From Verrucomicrobiaceae bacterium (lineage in GTDB: Bacteria; Verrucomicrobiota; Verrucomicrobiia; Verrucomicrobiales; Verrucomicrobiaceae), in NCBI GenBank assembly GCA_947466075.1, contig CANIBP010000003.1:62001-126000 (forward strand): a stretch of 64,000 bases of DNA, given 5' to 3'. Positions within the stretch are counted from its first letter, which is position 1. Each line of letters opens with the position of its first letter. Positions 51,212-60,192 of this stretch are shown in pieces. The notes beneath the pieces are model-generated. The model did no database searches. It was given only the letters and a program-made list of their open reading frames with translations, and was not told the origin of the DNA. The translations under genes and the position numbers were made by a program.

Positions 51212-54159
51212 AAACCACGACCTTCCTCTTTCTCACAGCTTCGGCTTTCGCGGTCGATTTCGATCGCGAGATCCGTCCGCTTCTGCGGGAGCATTGCCTT
51301 GAATGCCACGGCGAAAAGAAGCAGAAAGGCGAACTGCGGCTCGATGCGAAGCCGTATGTGCTGAAGGGCGGGCATGATGGACCGGTGCTGGTGGCGGGTG
51401 ATGTGGCGAAGAGTCTGCTGTTTCAGCGAATCATATCCACGGACGATGACGAGCGTATGCCGCCCAAAGGTGAGCGGCTTTCCGCAGAGCAAGTCGCGAC
51501 GATCAAGGCGTGGATCGAGGCTGGAGCCGTGTGGCCGGAGAATGCGGCAGACAAGGCGGCGGCGGTGGACAAGCGACTGCAGCACTGGTCCGTGCAGCCG
51601 GTGAAAGTGGCTTCGGCTTTAGCCGAATCTTTCGGGCTGAGGCCCGAGCTGCTTTCCATCGACGCCTTCATCAATGCGTCGCTGTCCGCGAAGGGGCTGG
51701 CCATGTCGCCGGAGGCGGATCGGCGCACGCTGATTCGGAGGTTGTCGTTCGACCTCACCGGACTGCCGCCGACACCCGAGCGAGTGGAGCAGTTTGTCCG
51801 CGACATTGACCCGCAGGCTTACGAGAAGCTGGTGGATGAGTTGCTGAAATCACCGCGCTACGGCGAGCGCTGGGCGCGGCATTGGTTGGACATTGCGCAC
51901 TATGCGGACACGCATGGTTTTGAGCGCGATCAGTTGCGGCCGAATGCCTGGCGTTATCGTGACTACGTCATCGAATCGTTGAATGCGGATAAGCCTTACG
52001 ACGAGTTTTTGCGCGAGCAGATTGCAGGCGATGTCATTCATCCCGATGACCAGAAGGCAGTGATCGCCACGGGCTTTCTCACGGCGGGGCCTTGGGATTT
52101 CGTCGGGCAGGTGGAAACGAAAAGCGACATGCTCAAGCGTGCGGCTCGTGCGGGCGATCTCGATGACATGGTCACGCAGGTCATCACGTCCACGATGGGC
52201 ATCACGATCAACTGCGCACGTTGTCACGACCACAAACTCGATCCCATCACGCAGCAGGAGTATTACAGCCTGTGGTCGGTCTTTGCGGGTGTGAAGAGGG
52301 GCGAGCGCGAAGTCAGCGCGGTGGAATCCAAGCGACTTGCTGCTGAGAAAGATCGTCTTGGCAAAATGCTCACGCAAACGCGAGCACAGATCGCTAAGCT
52401 TGCTGGTGAAGGTATCGAACTCGCTACACTCATTCCGAAGGATTCCGGTATCGACCTGCGCAACGGCTCTGTCACGAAGGACAAGCTCGGCTACCATCGC
52501 GACCTGATGACGAACCGTCTTCAAAAAGTGGAGAGCGTGCCTGGGGTGAAGTGGGTCTTCGTGGCCGATGGCAAAGGAACCGTCAGCGTGGACGCCAAAC
52601 AAGAAGTGAAGGGTGTTCCTGCCACCAGCGGCCACTTTTGGGACACCATCGCGAACCGCCCGCTGAATGCGCAGCGCAGTACGAAACTGGGTGATACCGA
52701 CTTCGCCGCCAAAGGCCATACGATGCTCGCCATGCACGCGAACAGCGGCATCACCTTTGACCTCGTGAAGCTGCGTGAGCTAAGCGGCCACGCTGCCATG
52801 CGACTCAACGGTCTCGTCGGCTTTGGAGCGTCCAAAGAAGCGGCCGCGAGCCGCGCTGACTTCACGGTTTTCGTCGATGCCGAGTTGAAGTTCCAAAAAC
52901 TCAAGTTGCGCAAAGACGAGACCGCCACGCTCGACATCGAAGTGCCAGCGGCGGCGAAGACGCTCACGCTCGTAGCCACCGACGGCGGCGACGGCATCAG
53001 CAGCGACCTCCTTTTCATCGGCGACCCCAAGCTCGTGCCCGAAGCCGCCGAAACACGCCTCACCGAGTCCGAGGCGGCTGCATTGAAAAAACTCCGCGCC
53101 GAGGCGCAGAAGCTCGAAAGCGACCTCAAGGCTCTGCCAGAGCCAGCAAAGGTCTTTGCCATCGTTTCCGATGCGAAGCCGCCGGTCATCAAAGTACAGC
53201 GCCGCGGCAATCCTGAGGACGAAGGCGCGGAAGTCGTGCCGGCTGCATTCACCTGGGCAAAGCATGCGCCCGTCGCTCTCGGCGATAACACGACGCCGGA
53301 AGGTCAGCGCCGCCGTGCTCTTGCCGAGTGGATTACGCATCCCGACAATCCGCTCACGCGCCGCGTGCTGGTGAATCGGCTCTGGCATCATCACTTCGGC
53401 CAGGGACTCGTCACCACGCCCAGCGACTTCGGTCTCGGCGGCGACAAGCCCTCGCATCCCGAGTTGCTCGACTGGCTCGCGGGCGAGTTTTTGAAAAGCG
53501 GCTGGTCGCTCAAGCACATGCACAAGCTCATCGTCATGAGCGCGGCGTATCGGCAGCAAAGTGGCTTCGGCTTTAGCCGAAACGATGTAGCTAAATCAGC
53601 AGCTACTTTGGATTCCGCCAACCGCCTCCTCTGGCGGCAAAACCCGCGCCGTCTTGATGCCGAGTCATTGCATGACGCTGTATTGGCTGTCAGCGGAACG
53701 CTCAATCCCGAGATGGGAGGCCCAGGCTATCGCGACTTCAAATACACGGAAGCCTACGCACCTATTTACGACTACATCACGCCCGACAAGCCGGAGCTAT
53801 GGCGGCGCAGCATCTACCGCTTCATCGTGCGCACCACGCCACACCAGTTCCTGTCCACACTTGATTGCCCTGACCCGGCCAATCTCACGCCCGCCCGCGT
53901 AAACACGACCACCGCCTTGCAGGCACTCACGCTCAGCAACAACGACTTCATGCTCCAGCAGTCGCGACATCTCGTCACGCGCATCGAAAACGAAACCGAC
54001 TCCCGCGAAGCCGCCATCCGCCGCGCCTTCGCCCTCACCTTCCAGCGCGATGCCACCGCCGCCGAAGTGCAAGCCGCCACGCCCCTCGTCACCGAGCAGG
54101 GCCTCTTCGCGCTCTGCCGGATGCTCATCAATGCGAACGAGTTTGTTTACCTCGACTGA
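51208..54159 (+). CDS. PSCyt1-DUF1549-NPCBM-like-DUF1553 (PSD1) cytochrome protein
   Basis: This 983-residue exported protein has a short signal (MKTTTFLFLTASAFAVD), the c-haem motif CLECH at 30-34, and DUF1549 (LSFDLTGLPPTPERVEQF, GERWARHWLDIAHYADTHG, CARCHDHKLDPITQQEYY with a second CXXCH). A beta-sandwich insert at about 430-610 resembles NPCBM (NSGITFDLVKLRELSGHAAMRLNGLVG). DUF1553 follows (RRVLVNRLWHHHFGQGLVTTPSDFG, TTALQALTLSNNDFMLQQSR). Two palindromic DNA elements, at 51607-51648 and 53561-53606, add in-frame peptides to linkers without breaking the frame. The normal DUF1501 partner is at 58751, separated by inserted genes. It is translationally coupled to the GntR gene. Confidence 0.9.
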   Translation: MKTTTFLFLTASAFAVDFDREIRPLLREHCLECHGEKKQKGELRLDAKPYVLKGGHDGPVLVAGDVAKSLLFQRIISTDDDERMPPKGERLSAEQVATIKAWIEAGAVWPENAADKAAAVDKRLQHWSVQPVKVASALAESFGLRPELLSIDAFINASLSAKGLAMSPEADRRTLIRRLSFDLTGLPPTPERVEQFVRDIDPQAYEKLVDELLKSPRYGERWARHWLDIAHYADTHGFERDQLRPNAWRYRDYVIESLNADKPYDEFLREQIAGDVIHPDDQKAVIATGFLTAGPWDFVGQVETKSDMLKRAARAGDLDDMVTQVITSTMGITINCARCHDHKLDPITQQEYYSLWSVFAGVKRGEREVSAVESKRLAAEKDRLGKMLTQTRAQIAKLAGEGIELATLIPKDSGIDLRNGSVTKDKLGYHRDLMTNRLQKVESVPGVKWVFVADGKGTVSVDAKQEVKGVPATSGHFWDTIANRPLNAQRSTKLGDTDFAAKGHTMLAMHANSGITFDLVKLRELSGHAAMRLNGLVGFGASKEAAASRADFTVFVDAELKFQKLKLRKDETATLDIEVPAAAKTLTLVATDGGDGISSDLLFIGDPKLVPEAAETRLTESEAAALKKLRAEAQKLESDLKALPEPAKVFAIVSDAKPPVIKVQRRGNPEDEGAEVVPAAFTWAKHAPVALGDNTTPEGQRRRALAEWITHPDNPLTRRVLVNRLWHHHFGQGLVTTPSDFGLGGDKPSHPELLDWLAGEFLKSGWSLKHMHKLIVMSAAYRQQSGFGFSRNDVAKSAATLDSANRLLWRQNPRRLDAESLHDAVLAVSGTLNPEMGGPGYRDFKYTEAYAPIYDYITPDKPELWRRSIYRFIVRTTPHQFLSTLDCPDPANLTPARVNTTTALQALTLSNNDFMLQQSRHLVTRIENETDSREAAIRRAFALTFQRDATAAEVQAATPLVTEQGLFALCRMLINANEFVYLD
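51607..51648 (+). repeat. Palindromic element, copy 1, inside a PSD1 gene
   Basis: TTCGGCT (51612-51618) and AGCCGAA (51621-51627) form a hairpin with a 2-base loop. A second hairpin, TCGGGC (51632-51637) / GCCCGA (51642-51647), follows. A 21-base stretch from 51607 is identical at 53561. It encodes the linker peptide ALAESFGLRPE between the DUF1549 start and the haem domain. Confidence 0.6.
53561..53606 (+). repeat. Palindromic element, copy 2, inside a PSD1 gene
   Basis: The first 21 bases (53561-53581) repeat those at 51607-51627, including the TTCGGCT/AGCCGAA hairpin. Then GTAGCT (53587-53592) / AGCTAC (53601-53606) forms a different hairpin. It encodes about 14 extra residues (GFGFSRNDVAKSAA) in a DUF1553 segment where the homologue at 34596-37562 has a shorter loop. 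Confidence 0.6.
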
Positions 54160-54198
54160 AGCATGAATCTGCCGCCGCTAGCCATGAATCGCCAAGCC

Positions 54199-55704
54199 AT
54201 GAAACACACCCTCACCCTCATCACTGCCCTGCTGCTCGCATCGCTCACCGCGCTGCACGCCGCTGATGCACCAAAGCCCAGACCCAACGTCATCGTGATC
54301 CTCTCCGACGATCTCGGTTGGGCCGACCTCTCTTGCTACGGCAGCACCTTTCACGAGTCGCCGAATCTCGACAAGCTCGCCACTCAGGGCATGCGCTTCA
54401 CGCAGGCGTATTCGAGCAGTCCTTATTGTTCGCCTTCACGCGCGGCGATCATGACGGGGCGGCATCCTGCACGATTGAAGATTACCGATTACATCCCGAG
54501 CAACGGCAAGAGCGGCAAGTTGCTGCCCGCGGAGATGAAGATGGAACTCCCACTCGAAGAAGTCACCATCGCCGAGGTATTGCGCGACGCAGGTTATGCG
54601 ACGTGGCATGTCGGCAAGTGGCACCTCGGCGACCTGGGCTTTTACCCCGAGGACCAGGGCTTTCAGGTCAACATCGCCGGCAATCATAGCGGTGCGCCAA
54701 AGAGTTTCTTCTGGCCCTATGGCGACGATGAGGGTGTGAGCGTGGTGCGTCCGCTCGCGAGAGATCAGATGAAAGGCTACCACATGACTCCGATGCCGGG
54801 ACTTCGTGCTGGCGGCAAGCCAGGCGAACACCTCTGCGACCGCCTCACGAGCGAGGCAATCAAACTCATCGAGCAGCGCAAACCGGAGCAGCCCTTCTTT
54901 CTCTACCTCCCGTTTTATGACGTGCACATCCCCGCCATGGCGAAGCCCGAGCTGGTGAAAAAATATCAGGCCAAGGCCGCCAGGATGGGACTGCCCAATG
55001 TGAAATCGGCCCCGACGTATGACGAAGGCAGCGTCGCGCGCGGCTCGGATCACCCGCCCAAACTGCTGGAGCAGCAGGTCAATGCGACCTACGCCGCCAT
55101 GATCGAAACGATGGACACGAATGTCGGTCGCCTTCTGGCCAAGCTCCGCGAACTCGGCCTCACCGACAACACGATCATTCTCTTTACCAGCGACAATGGC
55201 GGCCACTTCATCACCAGCAACCGTCCGCTGCGCGGATGCAAAGGCTGGCTTTACGAAGGAGGCGTGCGGGAGCCGTGGTTCGTCAAATGGCCCGGCGTCA
55301 CCAAGCCCGGCAGCACCTGCGACGTGCCCATCATCAACACCGACATCTTTCCCACGCTGCTCGAAGTCGTCGGACTTCCCGCCAGGCCCGATCTGCACCG
55401 GGACGGCGTCAGTATTGTCCCGTTGCTCAAAGGCGGAACCAAGCCTCTGCACGACGCGTTATTCTGGCATTACCCGCATTACGGCAACCACGGCAATGGA
55501 CCGTGCAGCAGTGTCCGCGTCGGCGATTGGAAACTCATCGAGTGGCTGGAAGATGAGAGCGTCGAGTTGTTCAACATCGCCACCGATCTGTCCGAGAAAA
55601 ACGACGTCGCCGCCCAGCATCCCGAAATCGTCCAACAACTCCGCGAACGCCTCCGCGCCTGGCGCAAGGAGACCGGCGCGAACATGCCAAAGCCCAAGCA
55701 ATGA
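54199..55704 (+). CDS. FGly-dependent sulfatase, secreted
   Basis: Started at ATG 54199, the protein is 501 residues with a signal peptide (MKHTLTLITALLLASLTALHAAD). The sulfatase signature CSPSRAAIMTGRHP begins at Cys77, which must be converted to formylglycine by a sulfatase-modifying enzyme encoded elsewhere. Metal ligands are in ILSDDLGWADLSCYG and FTSDNGGH. HVGKWHLGD and YDVHIP carry conserved Lys/His residues. It removes sulfate esters from a glycan in the periplasm or outside. It is encoded between the PSD1 cytochrome and an esterase-beta-helix protein, and its stop overlaps the next start. The group probably attacks a sulfated polysaccharide. Confidence 0.93.
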   Translation: MKHTLTLITALLLASLTALHAADAPKPRPNVIVILSDDLGWADLSCYGSTFHESPNLDKLATQGMRFTQAYSSSPYCSPSRAAIMTGRHPARLKITDYIPSNGKSGKLLPAEMKMELPLEEVTIAEVLRDAGYATWHVGKWHLGDLGFYPEDQGFQVNIAGNHSGAPKSFFWPYGDDEGVSVVRPLARDQMKGYHMTPMPGLRAGGKPGEHLCDRLTSEAIKLIEQRKPEQPFFLYLPFYDVHIPAMAKPELVKKYQAKAARMGLPNVKSAPTYDEGSVARGSDHPPKLLEQQVNATYAAMIETMDTNVGRLLAKLRELGLTDNTIILFTSDNGGHFITSNRPLRGCKGWLYEGGVREPWFVKWPGVTKPGSTCDVPIINTDIFPTLLEVVGLPARPDLHRDGVSIVPLLKGGTKPLHDALFWHYPHYGNHGNGPCSSVRVGDWKLIEWLEDESVELFNIATDLSEKNDVAAQHPEIVQQLRERLRAWRKETGANMPKPKQ

Positions 55705-57995
55705 TCATGAAAACCATCCTCGCACTCCTCACCGCACTGCTGCTCGCGCCGCTGGCCACACTTCACGCCGCTGACGATCTTCCCGAGCCGCCCGTGAGTT
55801 GGAAATACCCGCCGGAGATGCCAGGGGCGAGCGTGGAGGTTTATCGGGAGGTGAACGGTGTGAAGCTCAATGCCTACATCTTCACGCCGCCGAACCATAG
55901 GGCCTCGAATCGTCGTCCGGCGGTATTGTTTTTCTTTGGTGGCGGATGGAAAGGTGGATCGCCGGGGCAGTTCCTGCCGCAGTCGCTTTACCTCGCGCAG
56001 CGCGGCATGGTCGCTATCCCTTGCGATTATCGAGTATCGAGCCGCCACGGAGTGATTCCGCAGGATTGCCTGCGCGATGCGAAGGCAGCAATTCGTTGGG
56101 CACGTGCCAATGCCGGGCGTCTCGGCATCGACCCCGACCGCATCGTTGCCGGCGGTGAATCCGCTGGTGGTCATCTCGCCGCTGCGGTGGCGCTGGTGCC
56201 GGGTTTCGAGGACGGAGCCCACGCAGAAGTCAGCTCCATGCCGAATGCTCTCGCGCTTTTCAATCCTGCTGTGGTGCTGTCTCCGGTGGAAGGTCATCCA
56301 GGGCTGCTTTCGGACGAAAAATTCGCCGATATCCGCGCCCGCACCGATGGGCGACCACAGGAGATATCGCCTTATCATTTTGTCCGCGCTGGTCTGCCTC
56401 CGAGCATCCTCTTCCATGGCACGAAGGATGAGGCGGTGCCATTCCCCACGGTGGAACTCTTTGCCAAGGCCATGACCGCCGCAGGCAATCGCTGCGAACT
56501 GAAAGCCTACGAAGGCCAGCCGCACGGCTTCTTCAATCCTGGGCGCGGCAAGGGCGAGCCGCGAGAAGAGGCCAGCCGCTGCTTCCACCGCACCATTCGC
56601 GAACTGGACGAGTTCTTCGTATCGCTGGGCTACCTGAAACCGTCCACCAAACCGCCAGTGCTCGCCGCCAAGAAGCTGTCGGATTTCCAGCCACTCGTCC
56701 GCACCGAGACCTGGACTGAGCAATGGTCGGATGCCTGCGGCAAAGTCGAAACGCGCAACGTCACCGCCGAAGTGTGGATGCAGGCCATGCAAGCGACGCT
56801 CGACGCACAAGGAACGCTGCACATTCCGGCGCGAGATAAGCCCTATTACATCGACGGTCCCATCATCATGAAGTCGGGTCAGAAACTCACCGCAGATGCG
56901 AAGGCGGAGATTCGGCTCAAACCCGGCTGCAGCACCTGCATGGTGCGTAACGAACACATCGTCGGCTTTACCGATGAGCCCGTGCCATCTGCCTTGCAGC
57001 CGGACACCGACCTCACCATCGAGGGTGGCATCTGGACGACGCTGGCTACCTCGCGCACTGAGTCGAACGGCAACCAGCGCGGCCTATCTTCCAAGCTCAA
57101 GCCTGTGCCCGGCACGCATGGCGTCATCCTTTTGCAAAACGTCCGCCGTGTGACGGTGCGGAACATCACCGTGCGCCAGAGCAAGGCCTTTGGCGTGCAT
57201 CTGGCAAACGCACGCGACTTTACCATCGATGGTGTCACGCTCGACCGCCACGAGCGCGATGGCGTGCATGTGAACGGACCTGCAAGCGACGGCGTCATCC
57301 GCAACGTGAGCGGCGTCTCCCACGACGACACCGTCGCGCTCAATGCCTGGGAATGGACAAACTACGCACCCAGCTTTGGTGCCATCGACCACATCGTCAT
57401 CGAAGACATTCACGGCGCACCCGATAGCATCCCGTCGGCCAACTCCATCCGCCTGCTGCCCGGTGTAAAGCGCTTCGCCGATGGCACCACGCTCGACTGT
57501 CCTATCCACGACATCACGATTCGTGACATCACCGACATCCGGGACTTCAAGCTCTACGACCAGCCGAACCTCGAAGTCGGCCGCGACAAGGATTTCAGCG
57601 TGGGAGTCGGCACACTGAAGAACATCACGTTTGAAAAGCTCACCTTCAATCGCCCAGGCAGCATTGAAGTCCACGCCAACACCGACGGACTGACGGTGCG
57701 CGACGTGAAGCTGAATTTTCCGATCAAAGACGACTACCGCCTCATCGAAATCGGCCCCAAATCCTACACCTACCGCCACGGCGGCGATGCCACGCCGGAG
57801 AGGTGGGTCGAAGTCCTCTCTCCAGACCTCGACTGCACCGTGCGCAACGTCAGCATCACTGGCGTTCGCGCTCGTGACTCGGAGACCGATTTGCCCATCG
57901 AAAAAGTCGTCCACGTCATCGAGCAAAAGCTCAACCCCGATTACCCGAAGACCACGCCGAAAGGCGGCACAGGTAAAGGCATTTGGATTCGGTAG
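55701..57995 (+). CDS. Secreted esterase fused to a polygalacturonase-like beta-helix
   Basis: The 764-residue fusion has a signal peptide (MKTILALLTALLLAPLATLHAAD, from the second ATG at 55707). Residues 35-320 are an alpha/beta hydrolase of the BD-FAE/hormone-sensitive-lipase-like type: GGGWKGGSPG oxyanion loop, nucleophile Ser154 in AGGESAGGHLAAA, Asp in GTKDEAVPF and His in GQPHGFF. Residues 350-764 are a right-handed parallel beta-helix with GH28-like turns (RRVTVRNITVRQSKAFGVHLANARDFTIDGVTLDRHERDGVHVNG, GVSHDDTVALN). A single polypeptide could thus de-esterify a uronic-acid polymer and cut it. It overlaps the sulfatase stop by 4 bases (ATGA). GH28 catalytic Asp residues in the helix are plausible but not certain. 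Confidence 0.8.
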   Translation: MIMKTILALLTALLLAPLATLHAADDLPEPPVSWKYPPEMPGASVEVYREVNGVKLNAYIFTPPNHRASNRRPAVLFFFGGGWKGGSPGQFLPQSLYLAQRGMVAIPCDYRVSSRHGVIPQDCLRDAKAAIRWARANAGRLGIDPDRIVAGGESAGGHLAAAVALVPGFEDGAHAEVSSMPNALALFNPAVVLSPVEGHPGLLSDEKFADIRARTDGRPQEISPYHFVRAGLPPSILFHGTKDEAVPFPTVELFAKAMTAAGNRCELKAYEGQPHGFFNPGRGKGEPREEASRCFHRTIRELDEFFVSLGYLKPSTKPPVLAAKKLSDFQPLVRTETWTEQWSDACGKVETRNVTAEVWMQAMQATLDAQGTLHIPARDKPYYIDGPIIMKSGQKLTADAKAEIRLKPGCSTCMVRNEHIVGFTDEPVPSALQPDTDLTIEGGIWTTLATSRTESNGNQRGLSSKLKPVPGTHGVILLQNVRRVTVRNITVRQSKAFGVHLANARDFTIDGVTLDRHERDGVHVNGPASDGVIRNVSGVSHDDTVALNAWEWTNYAPSFGAIDHIVIEDIHGAPDSIPSANSIRLLPGVKRFADGTTLDCPIHDITIRDITDIRDFKLYDQPNLEVGRDKDFSVGVGTLKNITFEKLTFNRPGSIEVHANTDGLTVRDVKLNFPIKDDYRLIEIGPKSYTYRHGGDATPERWVEVLSPDLDCTVRNVSITGVRARDSETDLPIEKVVHVIEQKLNPDYPKTTPKGGTGKGIWIR

Positions 57996-58038
57996 CTCAA
58001 TGGCACACTCGTCGTGAAAACCTTTGAACTCATAAAAA

Positions 58039-58395
58039 CTAGCCGTCATCATCTTCAGCTTCGAACAGCCAGCGCCGATGCTCATGACGAATCTGAAGAA
58101 TCGTCACGAGTTTCCTGGCTTCGTCGATGGTGTAGAGCACACGCCATCCAACGCCCGACTTCCAAGGACGAAAGAGCATCTGGCGGATCTGATGCTGCTG
58201 CATCCATAGGCCGTTCTCGGGTGCAAACCCGTGGCGAGTTGGATTGTCGCCAAGCGTTGCCAAAGCGACGTGAAGTAGATCAAACCATCGGCTGGCCAGC
58301 GCTTCACCTCCACGCTGTTCGTCTTCGCGATACCAGTTCACCTGGGCCGCAACGCAATCGTCTGCCGACAGAGCTTGCTTTACCGAATAGATCAT
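58039..58395 (-). CDS. ParE/RelE-family toxin
   Basis: The 118-residue type II toxin contains the ParE-like core: NWYREDEQRGGEALASRWFDLLHVALATLGDNP, then RQMLFRPWKSGVGWRVLYTIDEARKLVTILQIRHEHRRW. The Arg/His-rich C-terminal strand of the RelE/ParE fold is present. It either cleaves ribosome-bound mRNA or blocks gyrase, which sequence alone does not decide. Its start overlaps the antitoxin stop by 4 bases, the normal arrangement with antitoxin first. It lies in opposite direction inside a plus-strand catabolic locus. Confidence 0.85.
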   Translation of the reverse strand: MIYSVKQALSADDCVAAQVNWYREDEQRGGEALASRWFDLLHVALATLGDNPTRHGFAPENGLWMQQHQIRQMLFRPWKSGVGWRVLYTIDEARKLVTILQIRHEHRRWLFEAEDDDG

Positions 58396-58697
58396 TTCTT
58401 GGGTTTCGCTTTAAACAGACGTGCGCGGAGATCACCGAATGCCTCATCCAAAGGTCTTCCCCGATCCCCGCGATCATAAGCCTCCAGCGCAGCCTTCAGT
58501 TCCATATCCAGCCGATACTCCTCTGCTGCATGAGCCATCTCATCATAGGCGGCAACGGAAAGCACCACGGCAGCCGCCTTGCCGTTGTGAGTCAGCACAC
58601 GCGGCCTGTTGTTCTTCTTCAGCTCCGCCGTGTGCTTGCGCGTCTGGCGGGCAAAGTCCGTGAGGCTGACGATGTCTTTTTCGAGAATCATTTTCAT
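58392..58697 (-). CDS. Phd/YefM-family antitoxin
   Basis: The 101-residue antitoxin has an N-terminal Phd/YefM DNA-binding fold (EKDIVSLTDFARQTRKHTAELKKNNRPRVLTHNGKAAAVVLSVAAYDEM) and an acidic/basic C-terminal tail (LEAYDRGDRGRPLDEAFGDLRARLFKAK) that would wrap the toxin. It is co-transcribed with the ParE/RelE toxin and probably autoregulates through the small palindrome upstream. The pair splits the PSD1-sulfatase-esterase group from its DUF1501 gene. Confidence 0.88.
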   Translation of the reverse strand: MKMILEKDIVSLTDFARQTRKHTAELKKNNRPRVLTHNGKAAAVVLSVAAYDEMAHAAEEYRLDMELKAALEAYDRGDRGRPLDEAFGDLRARLFKAKPKK

Positions 58698-58710
58698 GCT
58701 GCCAAGCTAG

Positions 58711-58722
58711 CACATAATTGTG
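58711..58722 (-). promoter_or_regulatory. Candidate toxin-antitoxin operator
   Basis: A CACATAATTGTG inverted repeat (CACA/TGTG around TAAT) lies 14 bases upstream of the antitoxin ATG, with an AATTAT -10-like sequence in it on the minus strand. Phd/YefM repressors bind short palindromes at this position. It also lies 28 bases before the plus-strand DUF1501 start, so binding could affect that gene. Confidence 0.4.
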
Positions 58723-58750
58723 TGTGTAAGCAATCCTTCATTTCACTGCC

Positions 58751-60172
58751 ATGAACACTCACACACGTCGCAACTTCCTCCACAGCTTCACCGGCACTGC
58801 TCTCGCTTCTCTGCTGCATCGCGATGCCAGCGCAGCGACGAATCCGCTCGCGCCCAAGGCCTCTCATCATCCCGCCAAGGCCAAGTCGGTGATCCAAATT
58901 TTCTGCCCCGGCGGTCTTTCGCATGTCGATACCTGGGACTACAAACCGGAGCTGGCGAAGCGTCAGGGCAAGCCATTCGATGCGGATGGCAAACTGCAGT
59001 TCTTCGCGTCGAAGCCGGGCAATTGTCAGCAGAGTTGGTGGCCCTTCCACCAACATGGCGAGTGTGGACGCTGGATCAGCGACCTCTTTCCGAAGCTCGC
59101 ACAACGCGTGGACGACATGGCCTTCCTTCACTCCATGCAGAGCAAAACCGCGCTGCACGGCCCGGCCATGTTCATGGCCAACAGCGGCTTCATCCTGCCC
59201 GGCTTTCCCAGCATGGGCGCATGGGTCACCTATGGACTTGGTAGCGTGAGCGATGACCTGCCTGCCTTCGTCGTGTTGCCCGATCCGCGCGGGCTTCCGC
59301 CTGGCGGAGTCATCAATTGGGGTGCAGGATTTCTGCCCGCGATTCATCAGGGCACCACACTGCAAACGGATGTCGAGAAGCCACCCATCGCCGATTTATT
59401 CCCGTCGAAAAACTTCGCGCACCTCCGCGGTCAGACCGAGCAGACCAGCCGTGATTTTCTCCAAACGCTGAACCGTGCCCACGCCGCCGAGCGCACGGGC
59501 AACAGCGAACTCGAAGCCCGCATCTCCGCCTACGAACTCGCCGCCCGCCTGCAACTCAGCGCTCCCGACGCCACCAATCTACGCGGCGAATCCGACGCTA
59601 CCAAACAGCTCTACAATCTCGATCACGAAGACATCGGCACCTTTGGCCGCCAATGCCTGCTCGCTCGCCGACTCGTCGAGCGCGGCGTGCGTTTTGTGCA
59701 GATCTTCTGTGGCGCAGAGAACACCGGCGCGAAAAAGATTCGCCCGAACTGGGACAGCCACGAAGACCTCGTGCGCGACCACGGCTACTGGGGCCCCATT
59801 CTCGATACCGGTGCCGCCGCGCTGCTCACCGATCTCAAATCACGCGGCCTACTCGACAGCACGCTCGTCATCTGCACCAGCGAATTTGGTCGGCAACCAG
59901 CCGCACAAGGCGTCGGCAAAGGCCGCGACCACAATCCCGGTGCCTTCACCGCCTGGATGGCCGGCGGCGGCATCAAAGGTGGCACCGCCTACGGCAGCAC
60001 CGACGACCTCGGCTTCAAAGCCGCTGAGAACCCCGCCTATTGCTACGATCTCCACGCCACCGCGCTTCACTTGCTCGGCCTCGATCACGAAAAACTCAGC
60101 TTCTACAACAACGGCATCAAGCGCCGACTCACCGATGTGCATGGGCATGTGATCAAGGAGATTGTCTCTTGA
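58751..60172 (+). CDS. DUF1501 protein, Tat-exported (third copy)
   Basis: This 473-residue protein has a Tat signal (TRRNFLHSFTGTALASLLHRDASA, residues 5-28). DUF1501 features are FCPGGLSHVDTWDYKPEL, MSMQSKTALHGPAMF-type MQSKTALHGPAMF, GSVSDDLPAFVVLPDPRG, RNWDSHEDL-type NWDSHEDLVRDH, TSEFGRQPAAQGVGKGRDHNPGAF and DLHATALHLLGLDHEKLSFY. It is the expected partner of the PSD1 cytochrome at 51208, from which it is now separated by a sulfatase, an esterase and a toxin-antitoxin pair. It is followed after 20 bases by the GH99-like gene. Confidence 0.9.
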   Translation: MNTHTRRNFLHSFTGTALASLLHRDASAATNPLAPKASHHPAKAKSVIQIFCPGGLSHVDTWDYKPELAKRQGKPFDADGKLQFFASKPGNCQQSWWPFHQHGECGRWISDLFPKLAQRVDDMAFLHSMQSKTALHGPAMFMANSGFILPGFPSMGAWVTYGLGSVSDDLPAFVVLPDPRGLPPGGVINWGAGFLPAIHQGTTLQTDVEKPPIADLFPSKNFAHLRGQTEQTSRDFLQTLNRAHAAERTGNSELEARISAYELAARLQLSAPDATNLRGESDATKQLYNLDHEDIGTFGRQCLLARRLVERGVRFVQIFCGAENTGAKKIRPNWDSHEDLVRDHGYWGPILDTGAAALLTDLKSRGLLDSTLVICTSEFGRQPAAQGVGKGRDHNPGAFTAWMAGGGIKGGTAYGSTDDLGFKAAENPAYCYDLHATALHLLGLDHEKLSFYNNGIKRRLTDVHGHVIKEIVS

Positions 60173-60192
60173 GACTGCCGTCATTCATCGCG

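Noticed and set aside
55479..56957. 492-residue minus-strand frame across the sulfatase and esterase genes
   Set aside because: It spans two genes that have clear signal peptides and catalytic motifs on the plus strand; composition is typical of a shadow frame.
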